Source of the DNA: Neobacillus niacini | Lineage (GTDB): Bacteria > Bacillota > Bacilli > Bacillales > Cytobacillaceae | Assembly (NCBI RefSeq): GCF_023715415.1 | Contig: NZ_JAMBOB010000003.1 | Location: 186,001-250,000 of the forward strand | Length of the DNA stretch: 64,000 nucleotides | Direction of reading: 5' to 3' | Shown: positions 36,400-44,990 of the stretch, in pieces | Layout: every line of letters starts with the position of its first letter | How positions within the stretch are numbered: position 1 is the first letter of the stretch | The notes under the pieces: model-generated | What the model saw: the letters and a program-made list of their open reading frames with translations, nothing else | Database searches by the model: none | What the model was told of the DNA's origin: nothing | Made by a program: the position numbers and the translations under genes

Positions 36400-37266
36400 A
36401 TGTCATTGTTTCGAACCTGGATGTTTGTTCCGGGTAACCAGCAGCGAAGAATTGACAAAGTTAGCGAACTTGATGCGGATATATTTATATTTGATCTTGA
36501 GGATTCTGTGCCATTACAAGAAAAGATGGCTGCTAGAGTACTTGTATCAAAATCAATAGAAAACAATCAGCACCTGCAAAATTACGTGAGAATAAATGAT
36601 GTCACAACTCCTGATTTTTTGGAAGATTTATCATTTGTTTTTGTAAAGGGGCTAAAAGGGATAGTCATTCCGAAAGCAAATGATCCAAGTGACATAAGAA
36701 GAGTTGAAAAAGAGGTTGATGACTTAGAAGAAAGAAATCATCTCCCAAAAGGTTCAATCAAACTTGTTCCATTAATAGAGACAGCACTGGGAATACACCA
36801 TGCCTATAATATTGCCGTAAGTTCAAAGCGAATTCATCAAATGGCATTTGGAGCAATTGATTACTGCTTAGATATTAACGCCGAACTCACTAATTCCGGA
36901 ATGGAGCTATTATACGCAAGGTCACAGCTAGTTGTTGCTTCCAGGGCTGCAGGAATTGAAGCCCCTGTTGATACTGTATTTTTAAATATACTAGATTCTG
37001 AAGGTTTTAGAAAAGAATCAGAATTTGTGAAGCAGCTGGGCTTTCAGGGTAAGTTAGTTATTCATCCGAACCAAATTCCAATCGTAAATTCCATTTTTAT
37101 ACCAACTCAAGAGGAAATTAAAGAAGCAAAGGAAATTGTTTCTGCATTTAAAAAAGCAGCTGAAAAAGGAATTGCATCACTTCAAATTAATGGGAAAATG
37201 GTTGATTATCCCGTAGTAAATAAAGCAATAAAAGTGTGTGAAAAAGCGAAACTTCTGGGTTTATAG
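36400..37266 (+). CDS. CitE-like lyase (HpcH/HpaI citrate lyase beta family)
   Basis: 288 aa. N-terminal RTWMFVPGNQQRRIDKV, IFDLEDSVP (acidic residues of the Mg site), GIVIPKAND, the KLVPLIETALGI Glu and FGAIDYCLDI are those of CitE-like proteins that cleave beta-hydroxyacyl-CoAs, such as malyl-CoA or (S)-citramalyl-CoA. FQGKLVIHPNQI is also typical. No CitF/CitD partner is present, so it is not part of an ATP-independent citrate lyase complex. Together with the class I fumarase/mesaconase genes downstream it could act in a mesaconate or citramalate route; that is inference. Confidence 0.85.
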   Translation: MSLFRTWMFVPGNQQRRIDKVSELDADIFIFDLEDSVPLQEKMAARVLVSKSIENNQHLQNYVRINDVTTPDFLEDLSFVFVKGLKGIVIPKANDPSDIRRVEKEVDDLEERNHLPKGSIKLVPLIETALGIHHAYNIAVSSKRIHQMAFGAIDYCLDINAELTNSGMELLYARSQLVVASRAAGIEAPVDTVFLNILDSEGFRKESEFVKQLGFQGKLVIHPNQIPIVNSIFIPTQEEIKEAKEIVSAFKKAAEKGIASLQINGKMVDYPVVNKAIKVCEKAKLLGL

Positions 37267-37299
37267 AGGAGTTTTTACTTATTAAAAGGTGGGAAATTA

Positions 37300-37998
37300 A
37301 TGGGAGTGGCAGGACCAGCATTACAGAAACCATCAACTAAGCATTTTTTGTTGTCACGGTTACATTCACTTTCTGGCATTATACCATTAGGTTTTTTTTT
37401 ATTGGAACATTTCTTCTCCAATGCAACAGCTATTCTTGGGGAAGCGGCATATAACAAACAGATTAACCTATTACAAAAGATACCTTTTCTACCATTGATT
37501 GAAATTGCATTTATTGCCATACCGTTACTATTTCATGCCATATATGGAATCTATTTATCGCTCATTTCGAAGAACAAGAGTTTTGTTTATCCATACAAAC
37601 GAAACTTGATGTTCTTTTTTCAACGGGTTACAGGTATTCTAACCTTGATATTTATAGTCTACCATGTATGGTCTTTTCGGTTAAAATCTATTTTTTTTGG
37701 AACGGAAATTAATTATCAAACTGTTTCAACTGATTTACTGAATCCATGGATATTCATCATTTATGTCCTTGGTGTAGTCTCTACTTCTTATCATTTTTGT
37801 AATGGTATGCACCCAACAGGGAGGAATTTAAAAGAAGAACGTATGGAGGTAGTTATTAGTGACGCTGGGATTGCCAATTGTGGTAACTCTCAAAATTGTG
37901 TCCAGGTTTGTCCAAAGGAAATCCCCTTAACAACAGCATTAAGCGAATTAAACTTAGATGCAAATATGCATGCGTTTAAAAAATGGTTTAGAAAATGA
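37300..37998 (+). pseudogene. Chimeric gene: SdhC cytochrome b fused to the C-terminus of SdhB
   Basis: 232 codons in one intact frame. Residues 1-~169 are a Bacillus-type succinate dehydrogenase cytochrome b558 subunit: HFLLSRLHSLSGIIPLGFFLLEH, PLLFHAIYGIYL, IVYHVWSF and STSYHFCNG, each with its heme-region His. From residue ~170 the sequence changes without a break to the C-terminal ~62 residues of the iron-sulfur subunit SdhB (HPTGRNLKEER, then CGNSQNCVQVCPKEIPLTTAL). The gene order sdhC-sdhA-sdhB in Bacillales means one deletion from inside sdhC to inside sdhB, about 2.3-2.6 kb, would create this and remove sdhA. The start, with GGTGG, is intact. It cannot be a working dehydrogenase. Confidence 0.85.
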
Positions 37999-38052
37999 TT
38001 CAAAATTGTGAAATTGTAATGAATAAAATTCAACATATGAGGGCGTGATTTA

Positions 38053-38895
38053 ATGAGGAAAATCTCCTATCAAATCATAGTTGATAAAGTCTCTGAATTA
38101 TGTATAAACGCAAATTATGAATTAGGACAAGATGTAGTTAATGCATTTAAAGAAGCAGTAAAAATAGAACGTTCCGAAATTGGCAGGGATGTCCTTAATC
38201 AACTTATTGCGAATGCAGAAATTGCAGCAAGTGAACGAGTTCCAATGTGTCAGGATACAGGTGTCGCTGTTTTTATAGTTGAAGTTGGCCAAGATATTCA
38301 TATAGAAGGCGGTACACTTAATGATGCAATCAATGAAGGAGTTAAGAAGGGATATCTAGAAGGATACTTAAGAAATTCAATCGTCAGCCATCCGTTAGAA
38401 CGAAAAAATACAGGGGATAACACACCTGCCATCATTCACATCGAGTTTGTCCCTGGTAATCAATTAAAGATTATGATGACGGCTAAAGGCGGTGGTGCAG
38501 AAAACATGAGCAGAATGAAAATGCTAAAACCATCGGATGGAATAGAAGGCGTAAAAGACTTTATTATTGAAACTGTCCGAAATGCAGGACCGAATGCATG
38601 CCCGCCATTGGTGGTAGGGGTAGGAATAGGCGGCAACTTTGAATATTGTTCATACCTAGCAAAGAAAGCATTATTTAGAGAAGTAGGCAAACGCAGTAAG
38701 CCGCCGGAAATCTCAGCGTTAGAAGTGGAATTGTTAGAAGAAATGAATCAATTGGGAATTGGACCACAAGGCTATGGAGGAAGTACCACCGCCCTTGATG
38801 TGAAAATTGAAATTGCGGCCTGCCATATTGCAGCTCTTCCGGTGGCTGTGAACTTAAATTGTCATGCAAGTCGTCATAAAGAAGCGGTATTATAG
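38053..38895 (+). CDS. Class I fumarate hydratase/mesaconase, alpha subunit
   Basis: 280 aa, the N-terminal subunit of two-component iron-sulfur hydro-lyases (TtdA/FumA type). Cluster Cys residues are in VPMCQDTG and NAGPNACPPLVVGVGIGG, with SIVSHPLERKNTGDNTPA and GIGPQGYGGSTTALDV also conserved. Such enzymes hydrate fumarate, and several also handle mesaconate or tartrate. The beta-subunit gene follows by 12 bp. Being next to a CitE-like lyase, mesaconate hydration to citramalate is a plausible alternative to a fumarase role. GAGGGCG lies upstream of the ATG. Confidence 0.87.
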   Translation: MRKISYQIIVDKVSELCINANYELGQDVVNAFKEAVKIERSEIGRDVLNQLIANAEIAASERVPMCQDTGVAVFIVEVGQDIHIEGGTLNDAINEGVKKGYLEGYLRNSIVSHPLERKNTGDNTPAIIHIEFVPGNQLKIMMTAKGGGAENMSRMKMLKPSDGIEGVKDFIIETVRNAGPNACPPLVVGVGIGGNFEYCSYLAKKALFREVGKRSKPPEISALEVELLEEMNQLGIGPQGYGGSTTALDVKIEIAACHIAALPVAVNLNCHASRHKEAVL

Positions 38896-38907
38896 GGGAT
38901 TGAAAAT

Positions 38908-39462
38908 ATGTCGATAAAAAAAATAAAGCTCCCATTTGAAGATGGGATAATTGAAACATTAAAAGCAGGTGACCGGCTACTGCTTACCGGAACGGTTTTT
39001 ACTGCGAGAGATGCTGCTCATAAACGAATGTTTGATACACTCGAACACGGAAAGACTTTGCCGATTAATGTTGAAGGACAGGTTATTTACTATGTTGGTC
39101 CTACACCTGCAATGCCGGGAAAAGTCATCGGTTCTGCAGGACCAACCACTAGTGGAAGAATGGATAAATATACGCCAAGACTTCTTGATTTGGGTTTAAA
39201 AGGAATGATAGGAAAAGGTTACCGAAGCGAAGCTGTCATTCAATCCATCATTAAGAACAAGGCTGTATATCTTGGTGCCATTGGTGGTTCAGCAGCACTT
39301 CTATCGAAAACAATTAAAAGTGTAGAGGTTGTTGCTTATGAAGATTTAGGTACAGAGGCAATTCGTAAAATGGAGATTGTAGATTTTCCCGTTATCGTCA
39401 TTAATGATTCTGATGGAAATGATTTATATAAACAAGGAAATGAATTTACAAATAAAACATGA
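38908..39462 (+). CDS. Class I fumarate hydratase/mesaconase, beta subunit
   Basis: 184 aa, the C-terminal swivelling domain of class I fumarases (TtdB type): LKAGDRLLLTGTVFTARDAAHKRM, YYVGPTPAMPGKVIGSAGPTTSGRMD, MIGKGYRS and GGSAALLSKTIK are the usual signatures. It pairs with the alpha gene directly upstream, and both are needed for activity. It is the last gene of the GntR-led unit. After it comes an AT-rich hairpin (39467-39483), then the sigma-54 control region of the next operon. Confidence 0.87.
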   Translation: MSIKKIKLPFEDGIIETLKAGDRLLLTGTVFTARDAAHKRMFDTLEHGKTLPINVEGQVIYYVGPTPAMPGKVIGSAGPTTSGRMDKYTPRLLDLGLKGMIGKGYRSEAVIQSIIKNKAVYLGAIGGSAALLSKTIKSVEVVAYEDLGTEAIRKMEIVDFPVIVINDSDGNDLYKQGNEFTNKT

Positions 39463-39673
39463 AAAAAATAGAATTTTTCTATTAAATTTTGTGAAAACTT
39501 GTAAAGGGTTATTTATGCAATGCAATTCTTCAACATAATTGTAATTTTGCAACAATGCTCAATCTCTTGTATTTCAACAATATTAATAGATTTTCATTAA
39601 ATTTGTTGCAAAATTGCAATTTCTCCGTTTACCAATCCTCTTCAAAGATACTATAGTTATACATATATAAGGT
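39463..39673. promoter_or_regulatory. Upstream activating region for the 39.8 kb operon
   Basis: Non-coding and AT-rich. It holds a weak hairpin (AATAGAA-ttt-TTCTATT, 39467-39483), ATGCAATGCAATT at 39515-39527 (an identical 13-mer is found before the 59.75 kb operon), and two copies of a 16-bp palindromic element. The copies are GTTGC-AAAATT-GCAAT at 39605-39620 and its inverted near-copy ATTGT-AATTTT-GCAAC at 39538-39553. These are the likely binding sites of a sigma-54 enhancer-binding protein encoded outside this window. Confidence 0.6.
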
Positions 39674-39689
39674 TGGCATGCTTCTTGCA
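39674..39689 (+). promoter_or_regulatory. Sigma-54 (-24/-12) promoter
   Basis: TGGCAT-N5-TTGCA. GG at 39675-39676 and GC at 39687-39688, 12 bp apart. Followed by ATATTAATATTAT, almost as at the 59.7 kb promoter. Confidence 0.85.
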
Positions 39690-39792
39690 TATTAATATTA
39701 TGTGAACTACTAAAATTTATTTAATAATACTACATCCCTCCTGCGACTGTTTACCTAAAGATTAGAAAATTATAGTGGAATGGGGAAGGTTT

Positions 39793-40557
39793 TTGAAAAT
39801 ACCAACATTTAAGTTGAATGGTAAAGTAGCACTGGTTACAGGCGGAAGCAAAGGAATTGGTTATGGAATGGCAGCGGCCCTTGGGAAATTTGGAGCTAAG
39901 ATAGTGATAGCCAGCCGCAACTTAATTGATATTAGAAAAGCAGAAGAAAATTTGACGGAACTTGGGATTAATGTAACGGGCTATCCCGTTGATGTAACAG
40001 AAAAAAATCAAGTGGAAGAGTTAATTCATACAATTGTTGATAAATATGGGAGTCTGGATATTCTAGTAAATAATGCGGGCATGAACATCCGTAAGCCGCT
40101 GGTAGAGGTTGAGGAAGACGATTGGGACACTGTATTATCTACGAATTTAAAAGGGATATTCCTTACAGGGCAGGCGGCAGCAAAACAAATGATAAAACAA
40201 CAATCAGGTCGAATAATTAATATTTCATCTATATTTGGATCAACCGGCATGTCGATGCAAACGAGTTACGCAGCAAGTAAAGGTGGAATCAATCAATTGA
40301 CTAAGGTCTGGGCTGATGAACTTGCCCCTTATGGAATAACTGTTAATGCAATTGCACCAGCTTATATAAGAACACCGATGACTGAGGAGTGGTTAAATAA
40401 TGAAGCTCGCTATAATCAGATTATCGAAAATACCATGTTAAAACGAGTTGGGAATCTGGAAGACTTAGCCGGTCCAATCGTATTTTTGGCAAGTGAAGCT
40501 TCTGCCTATGTAACTGGTCAAATCTTGCATGTAGATGGAGGCTGGACTTCTAAATAA
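39793..40557 (+). CDS. Short-chain dehydrogenase (gluconate 5-dehydrogenase/FabG-like)
   Basis: About 254 aa. TGGSKGIGYG nucleotide motif, NNAGMN, Ser and Tyr/Lys catalytic residues (NISSIFGS, YAASKGG) and IAPAYIRTPM, with C-terminal VTGQILHVDGGW. An SDR that oxidises or reduces a hydroxyl/keto group; the substrate is unknown. The start is uncertain. TTG at 39793 gives the usual short lead MKIPTFKLNGKVALVTGG after GGGGAAGG, and a GTG at 39775 is the alternative. First gene behind the sigma-54 promoter, so it is likely central to the pathway. Confidence 0.82.
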   Translation: MKIPTFKLNGKVALVTGGSKGIGYGMAAALGKFGAKIVIASRNLIDIRKAEENLTELGINVTGYPVDVTEKNQVEELIHTIVDKYGSLDILVNNAGMNIRKPLVEVEEDDWDTVLSTNLKGIFLTGQAAAKQMIKQQSGRIINISSIFGSTGMSMQTSYAASKGGINQLTKVWADELAPYGITVNAIAPAYIRTPMTEEWLNNEARYNQIIENTMLKRVGNLEDLAGPIVFLASEASAYVTGQILHVDGGWTSK

Positions 40558-40581
40558 AATACAGCAGAGGAGGACCAATGA

Positions 40582-42171
40582 ATGATAGAAACAAAAACTG
40601 TATTTGGCCATGAAGTTAAAGTATATCGTGAACGTCCTCATTCGGTCTTTGAAATGTTAGAGAAGACGGCAGCCTCTTATCCTCACAAAGAAGCGATTGT
40701 GGATGGTGAAGTTCGGTTAACCTATCGTGAATTACATAAAAAAGTAGAAAATGTTTCGGCAAATTTTCAAAAACGCTTTCAAATTCAAAAAGGTGATCGA
40801 GTGGCCATTCTCTTAAACAATTGCGTAGAATTTGTCCTTTCAGTTTTTGCCGGAGCCAAATTAGGAGCGATTTTGGTACCGCTTAATACGAAGCTGAAGG
40901 AAAGTGAACTTGCCTTTATGATTAACCATTCTGGTGCAAAGGCATTGATTACAGACAATGAATCACTTCCAAAAATAGATAAACTTATATCAGAAAATCA
41001 ATTAAATAAGGTGGAACAAATATTTTTAAAAAACGGGAGCAGTCAAGGGCTTTTAAGTAAACGCTTCCTTTCCTTTGAAGTCTTAGAGGAACCTGCGGAT
41101 TGTGATGAATTAGCTTCAATTAAGGAAGAAGACCCGCTATTTATTATGTATACTTCTGGAACTACTGGGGTACCAAAGGGTGCAATTGGCAGTCATATCG
41201 GGGTCATTCACAGCGCATTGAGTTTCGAGAAAGTATTCCAAACTAATACAGAAACAAAGACCTTAATTGCGGTACCATTATTTCATGTAACAGGACTAAT
41301 TGGACAGCTGCTGCATGTGACAAGGATAGGCGGAACATCTGTATTAATGTCTCGGTATCAAACAGATAAGTATATTAATATTCTAGCAAATGAAAAGATT
41401 AGCTTTTTATTTAATGTACCGACCATTTATGTCATGATTCTATCAAGAAAAATATTTCACCAATTTCAGTACCCCTTTGTTCAAAAGATTGCCTATGGCG
41501 GTGCACCTATGCCGAATGATACAATCTATCAGCTTCGCAAGTATTTTCCGAATGCTGAGCTGCACAACGCTTATGGTGCGACCGAGACATCATCACCTAC
41601 AACAATCATGCCGAGGCATTTTCCTGATTCAAAGATTAATTCTGTCGGTCGGCCTGTACCAGTTGCCGAAATTAAAGTGGTGAATGAACAAATGAAAGAA
41701 TGTTCCTTTGATGAGGTTGGGGAGCTTTTAATAAAAGGACCAATGGTAATAAAAGGTTATTGGGATAACCCAAAGGCAAACCAAAGTTCTTTCATTGATG
41801 GCTATTGGGCATCAGGAGATTTAGTTAAAGTCGATAAGCATGGATACGTTTATATTATGGATCGAAAAAAGGATATGATAAATCGCGGCGGTGAAAAAAT
41901 ATTCTCTGTTGAAATCGAAAATATCTTATATAACCATCCTTCCATTTTAGAAGCAGCGGTAGTTGGTGTTACGGATCCTATCTTTGGAGAAAAAGTAAAG
42001 GCCTTCATTGTCAAAAAAGATGGTGTGCAAATGCTTACTGGTGATGAAATAAAATCATTTATTGCAGCTAGAATTGCAGATTTCAAGGTTCCAAATGAGG
42101 TTGTGTTTGTTGATCAATTGCCACGTAATCCTGGCGGGAAAATATTGAAAAGCCATCTTGCAAAACTATAG
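40582..42171 (+). CDS. Acyl-CoA synthetase (AMP-forming)
   Basis: 529 aa, ANL superfamily. P-loop YTSGTTGVPKG, core motif NAYGATETSSP, ASGDLVKVDKHGYVYIMDRKKDMINRGGEKIFSVEIE hinge and the adenylation Lys near the end (PRNPGGKILKSHL) are intact. It activates a carboxylic acid to its CoA thioester with ATP, and is the obvious entry enzyme of this operon (LvaE-like position). GAGGAGG lies before the ATG at 40582. Substrate specificity cannot be told from sequence. Confidence 0.9.
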   Translation: MIETKTVFGHEVKVYRERPHSVFEMLEKTAASYPHKEAIVDGEVRLTYRELHKKVENVSANFQKRFQIQKGDRVAILLNNCVEFVLSVFAGAKLGAILVPLNTKLKESELAFMINHSGAKALITDNESLPKIDKLISENQLNKVEQIFLKNGSSQGLLSKRFLSFEVLEEPADCDELASIKEEDPLFIMYTSGTTGVPKGAIGSHIGVIHSALSFEKVFQTNTETKTLIAVPLFHVTGLIGQLLHVTRIGGTSVLMSRYQTDKYINILANEKISFLFNVPTIYVMILSRKIFHQFQYPFVQKIAYGGAPMPNDTIYQLRKYFPNAELHNAYGATETSSPTTIMPRHFPDSKINSVGRPVPVAEIKVVNEQMKECSFDEVGELLIKGPMVIKGYWDNPKANQSSFIDGYWASGDLVKVDKHGYVYIMDRKKDMINRGGEKIFSVEIENILYNHPSILEAAVVGVTDPIFGEKVKAFIVKKDGVQMLTGDEIKSFIAARIADFKVPNEVVFVDQLPRNPGGKILKSHLAKL

Positions 42172-42203
42172 CCAGAAAGATGTCCGAGAGGGGTTTTCAT
42201 CCA

Positions 42204-42956
42204 ATGTTTGATTTAAAAGGTAAAAAAGCGATAGTAACTGGTGCGGGCGGCGGCCTTGGAAAAGCAATCGCACAGGGTATTTATCAGGCAGGTGCAGAAG
42301 TGGTGTTACTTGATATATCAAAACAAATTCATGAAACAAAAGAAGAAATTGGAACTAAGGACACTAAGGTTTTTGCAGTCCAAGGTGATTTATCTAACCG
42401 TGAAGATCGAAGACAATCATTTCAAAAATCCGTAGAGCTTTTAGGCGGAAGATTAGATATATTGGTGAATGCTGCCGGGATTATCGATAAGCATCCGGCA
42501 GAGAATTATTCGATTGAGTCATGGGATAAAGTCTTAGAGGTAAATTTAAGTGCGGTATTTGAATTGTCACAGCTTGCAGGGGAAAGGATGATTAAGCAAA
42601 AGGCCGGAAAAATCATCAACATCGCTTCTATGTTGAGCTTCTTTGGCGGATATCATGTTGTTTCCTATTCTGCCAGTAAAGGCGGCGTCGCTCAATTAAC
42701 AAAATCCTTGTCTAATGAATGGGCAAAACATGGGATTCAAGTAAATGCCATTGCGCCAGGTTACATGGATACAAAGTTGAACAATCATATAAAAGATGAC
42801 CCAGTTCGTTTTGACCAAATAACAGCAAGAATTCCAGCTGGCAGATGGGGTTCTCCGGAAGATTTAAAAGGCATTGCAGTATTCCTTGCTTCCAGTGCTT
42901 CAAACTATATAAGTGGTACGATTATTCCAGTAGATGGCGGTTATATGTCGAGATAA
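42204..42956 (+). CDS. Short-chain dehydrogenase (KduD/gluconate 5-dehydrogenase-like)
   Basis: About 250 aa. TGAGGGLGKAI, NAAGIIDKHPAE, INIASMLSFFGG, YSASKGG and NAIAPGYMDTKL, ending SGTIIPVDGGYMSR. A second SDR close in type to the first of the operon, but not a duplicate. The ATG at 42204 (GAGAGGGG upstream) gives the standard MFDLKGKKAIVTG start; an ATG at 42180 has only a weak site. It sits between the CoA synthetase and the transketolase genes. Confidence 0.83.
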   Translation: MFDLKGKKAIVTGAGGGLGKAIAQGIYQAGAEVVLLDISKQIHETKEEIGTKDTKVFAVQGDLSNREDRRQSFQKSVELLGGRLDILVNAAGIIDKHPAENYSIESWDKVLEVNLSAVFELSQLAGERMIKQKAGKIINIASMLSFFGGYHVVSYSASKGGVAQLTKSLSNEWAKHGIQVNAIAPGYMDTKLNNHIKDDPVRFDQITARIPAGRWGSPEDLKGIAVFLASSASNYISGTIIPVDGGYMSR

Positions 42957-43037
42957 TAATGAAAAGCCGTTACGTACGAGTAAAATTATCTGAATATAAA
43001 AAATAATTAGTTTTTAGGTAATTTAAGGAGGAGTTTT

Positions 43038-43901
43038 GTGGCAAAACAAGTGACTTTAATACCGGGTGGGAAGGCAGCGAACCTGCCGCTGGAAGATCTG
43101 CTGTTAGATTATAAAAGGTATATATTTCAAATGTCAGAGGCTGCAGGGTCTGGGTATATTGCCCAAGGGTTATGTTCGGCTGAGGTGATGGCTGGATTAT
43201 TTTTCCGAACGCTGCGGCTTGATCCACAAAATTTTGAGAACCCAGACCGGGACCGATTCTTACTTTCCGTAGGTCATTATGCGATTAGTGTTTATGCTGC
43301 GATGGTGAAACTAGGGTGTTATTCAAAAGACTTGTTAGACACATACAGTTTTGATGATAGTATTTTTGAAATGATTGCGACTGAAACCACTCCTGGTATT
43401 GAAATTAGCGGCGGAGCATTAGGTCAGGGACTTTCGCGTGGTGTAGGTGTAGCTTTAGCAGGTAAGTTAAAAAATGCCTCCTGGAAAACCTATGTATACA
43501 TGAGTGATGGTGAAATGCAGGAAGGGCAGGTTTGGGAAGCCGCTATGGTAGCGGGAAATCATAAGCTGGATAACCTAATTACAATTGTCGATGTAAATGG
43601 AATGCAAGTAGATGGCCGAATTGAAGATGTATCTAATATAGAACCACTTGCGGATAAATGGAAAAGTTTCGGCTGGAATGTAGTGGTGATTAACGGAAAT
43701 AACCTGAACGAGGTGCTTACCTCATTGGAAATGGTTCAACAACCTAATGGTAAACCATCCATCATTATTGCGAACACTGTAATGGGAAATGGAATTTCTT
43801 TTTTACACGGGAAGACGGACGTTCATTATGTGAAATGGAATAAAGAGTTATCAGATAAAGCCTTGAGTGAACTTACGCCTGCAGGGGGTAAAAAAGCATG
43901 A
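43038..43901 (+). CDS. Transketolase, N-terminal subunit
   Basis: 287 aa, thiamine-diphosphate (pyrophosphate-binding) half of a transketolase. GSGYIAQGLCSAEVMAGLFF, RDRFLLSVGHYAISVYA, GIEISGGALGQGLSRGVG and the ThDP motif MSDGEMQEGQVWEAA through DVNGMQVDG are clear. The GTG start has AAGGAGG. It overlaps the C-terminal subunit gene by 4 bp (ATGA). Two-gene transketolases are common in catabolic clusters and usually transfer a two-carbon ketol unit. Here, among CoA-ester genes and without sugar kinases, its substrate is unclear. Confidence 0.88.
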   Translation: MAKQVTLIPGGKAANLPLEDLLLDYKRYIFQMSEAAGSGYIAQGLCSAEVMAGLFFRTLRLDPQNFENPDRDRFLLSVGHYAISVYAAMVKLGCYSKDLLDTYSFDDSIFEMIATETTPGIEISGGALGQGLSRGVGVALAGKLKNASWKTYVYMSDGEMQEGQVWEAAMVAGNHKLDNLITIVDVNGMQVDGRIEDVSNIEPLADKWKSFGWNVVVINGNNLNEVLTSLEMVQQPNGKPSIIIANTVMGNGISFLHGKTDVHYVKWNKELSDKALSELTPAGGKKA

Positions 43902-44950
43902 AGGAAATCATGAACGCAGTCATGTACAACGGAACCAATGAATTAGAGAAAAAGATGAAGTCTTATGGGAATTCCTTAGCATCACTAGGGGAAAAGCATG
44001 AAGATGTTGTCTGTTTAACAGCAGACTTGACATCGATTTTAGAGGTTGATATTTTCCGTGACCATTTCCCAAATCGCTTTTTCCCTATGGGAATGGCAGA
44101 ACAGAATATGATTGGGACTGCAGCTGGGTTAGCTCAAGAAAATCAAGTTCCTTTCGCCAGTACCTTTGCCTGTTTTTTGACAAGAAGGGGTTATGATCAA
44201 ATTGTGAATTCCATAGCTTATCCCCAATTGAATGTAAAGCTTACAGGACTGATGCCAGGGATATCCAGTGTTGGAGGAGCTTCCCATCAGGCCATTGATG
44301 ATATTGCGATTATGAGGGCTGTACCTAATATGAAGATTATTGACCTGGCGGATGCTACTGAAAGTGCCATTGCACCTCAATTAGCCTATGAAACACAAGG
44401 GCCGGTCTACATCAGATTAAGAAGAGGATTATTACCAGTTTTATTTGATCCAAAACAATATAAATTGGAATGGGGTCAAAGCTATTTGTTAAGAAAAGGG
44501 ACAGATGTTTGTATTGTGACATCTGGTTTAATGACAGAAAATGCCTTAGCTGCAGCAATGATATTGGAGAGAAATGGTGTATCTGCGAGTGTCCTGCATG
44601 TACCAAGTATTAAGCCGATTGATGAAGAGGGTATTGTGGAAGCTGCTGCTAGCTGCCGGGCCGTATTAACACTAGATAACCATAGTATCATCGGAGGACT
44701 TGGCAGTGCAGTTGCTGAGGTATTAATGGATCATAAGGTTTCCCGCCCATTTAAACGATTAGGAATACCAGACCAATATGGGAAAGCAGCATCAATGGCA
44801 TATTTGTCAAGATTGTTTGAGCTTGATCCAGATCAAATCGCTCACAATTCTGTGGCCTTATTAGAAGGAAACAAAAAAATCACGGTTTCCGCCAATTGGG
44901 AACCAGGTGGAGAGAAAACGACGGGCTGGGAAATGGAATGGAAAAATTAA
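43898..44950 (+). CDS. Transketolase, C-terminal subunit
   Basis: 350 aa, pyrimidine-binding and C-terminal domains: VVCLTADLTSILEVDIF, the catalytic Glu in FPMGMAEQNMIGTAAGLA, PFASTFACFLTRRGYDQI, GGASHQAIDDIAIMRAVPNM and VYIRLRRG. It completes the two-subunit enzyme with the gene before it, through an ATGA overlap. The C-terminal extension EGNKKITVSANWEPGGEKTTGW is longer than in housekeeping transketolases. Both subunits look intact, so this is a natural split and not a frameshift. Confidence 0.88.
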   Translation: MKEIMNAVMYNGTNELEKKMKSYGNSLASLGEKHEDVVCLTADLTSILEVDIFRDHFPNRFFPMGMAEQNMIGTAAGLAQENQVPFASTFACFLTRRGYDQIVNSIAYPQLNVKLTGLMPGISSVGGASHQAIDDIAIMRAVPNMKIIDLADATESAIAPQLAYETQGPVYIRLRRGLLPVLFDPKQYKLEWGQSYLLRKGTDVCIVTSGLMTENALAAAMILERNGVSASVLHVPSIKPIDEEGIVEAAASCRAVLTLDNHSIIGGLGSAVAEVLMDHKVSRPFKRLGIPDQYGKAASMAYLSRLFELDPDQIAHNSVALLEGNKKITVSANWEPGGEKTTGWEMEWKN

Positions 44951-44990
44951 CATTTCAACTATATCGAAATAAGATAAGGAGAAAATAATC

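Noticed and set aside
43038-44950. Frameshifted single transketolase
   Set aside because: The two halves have complete domain boundaries, separate starts and an ATGA overlap, as in natural two-subunit transketolases.
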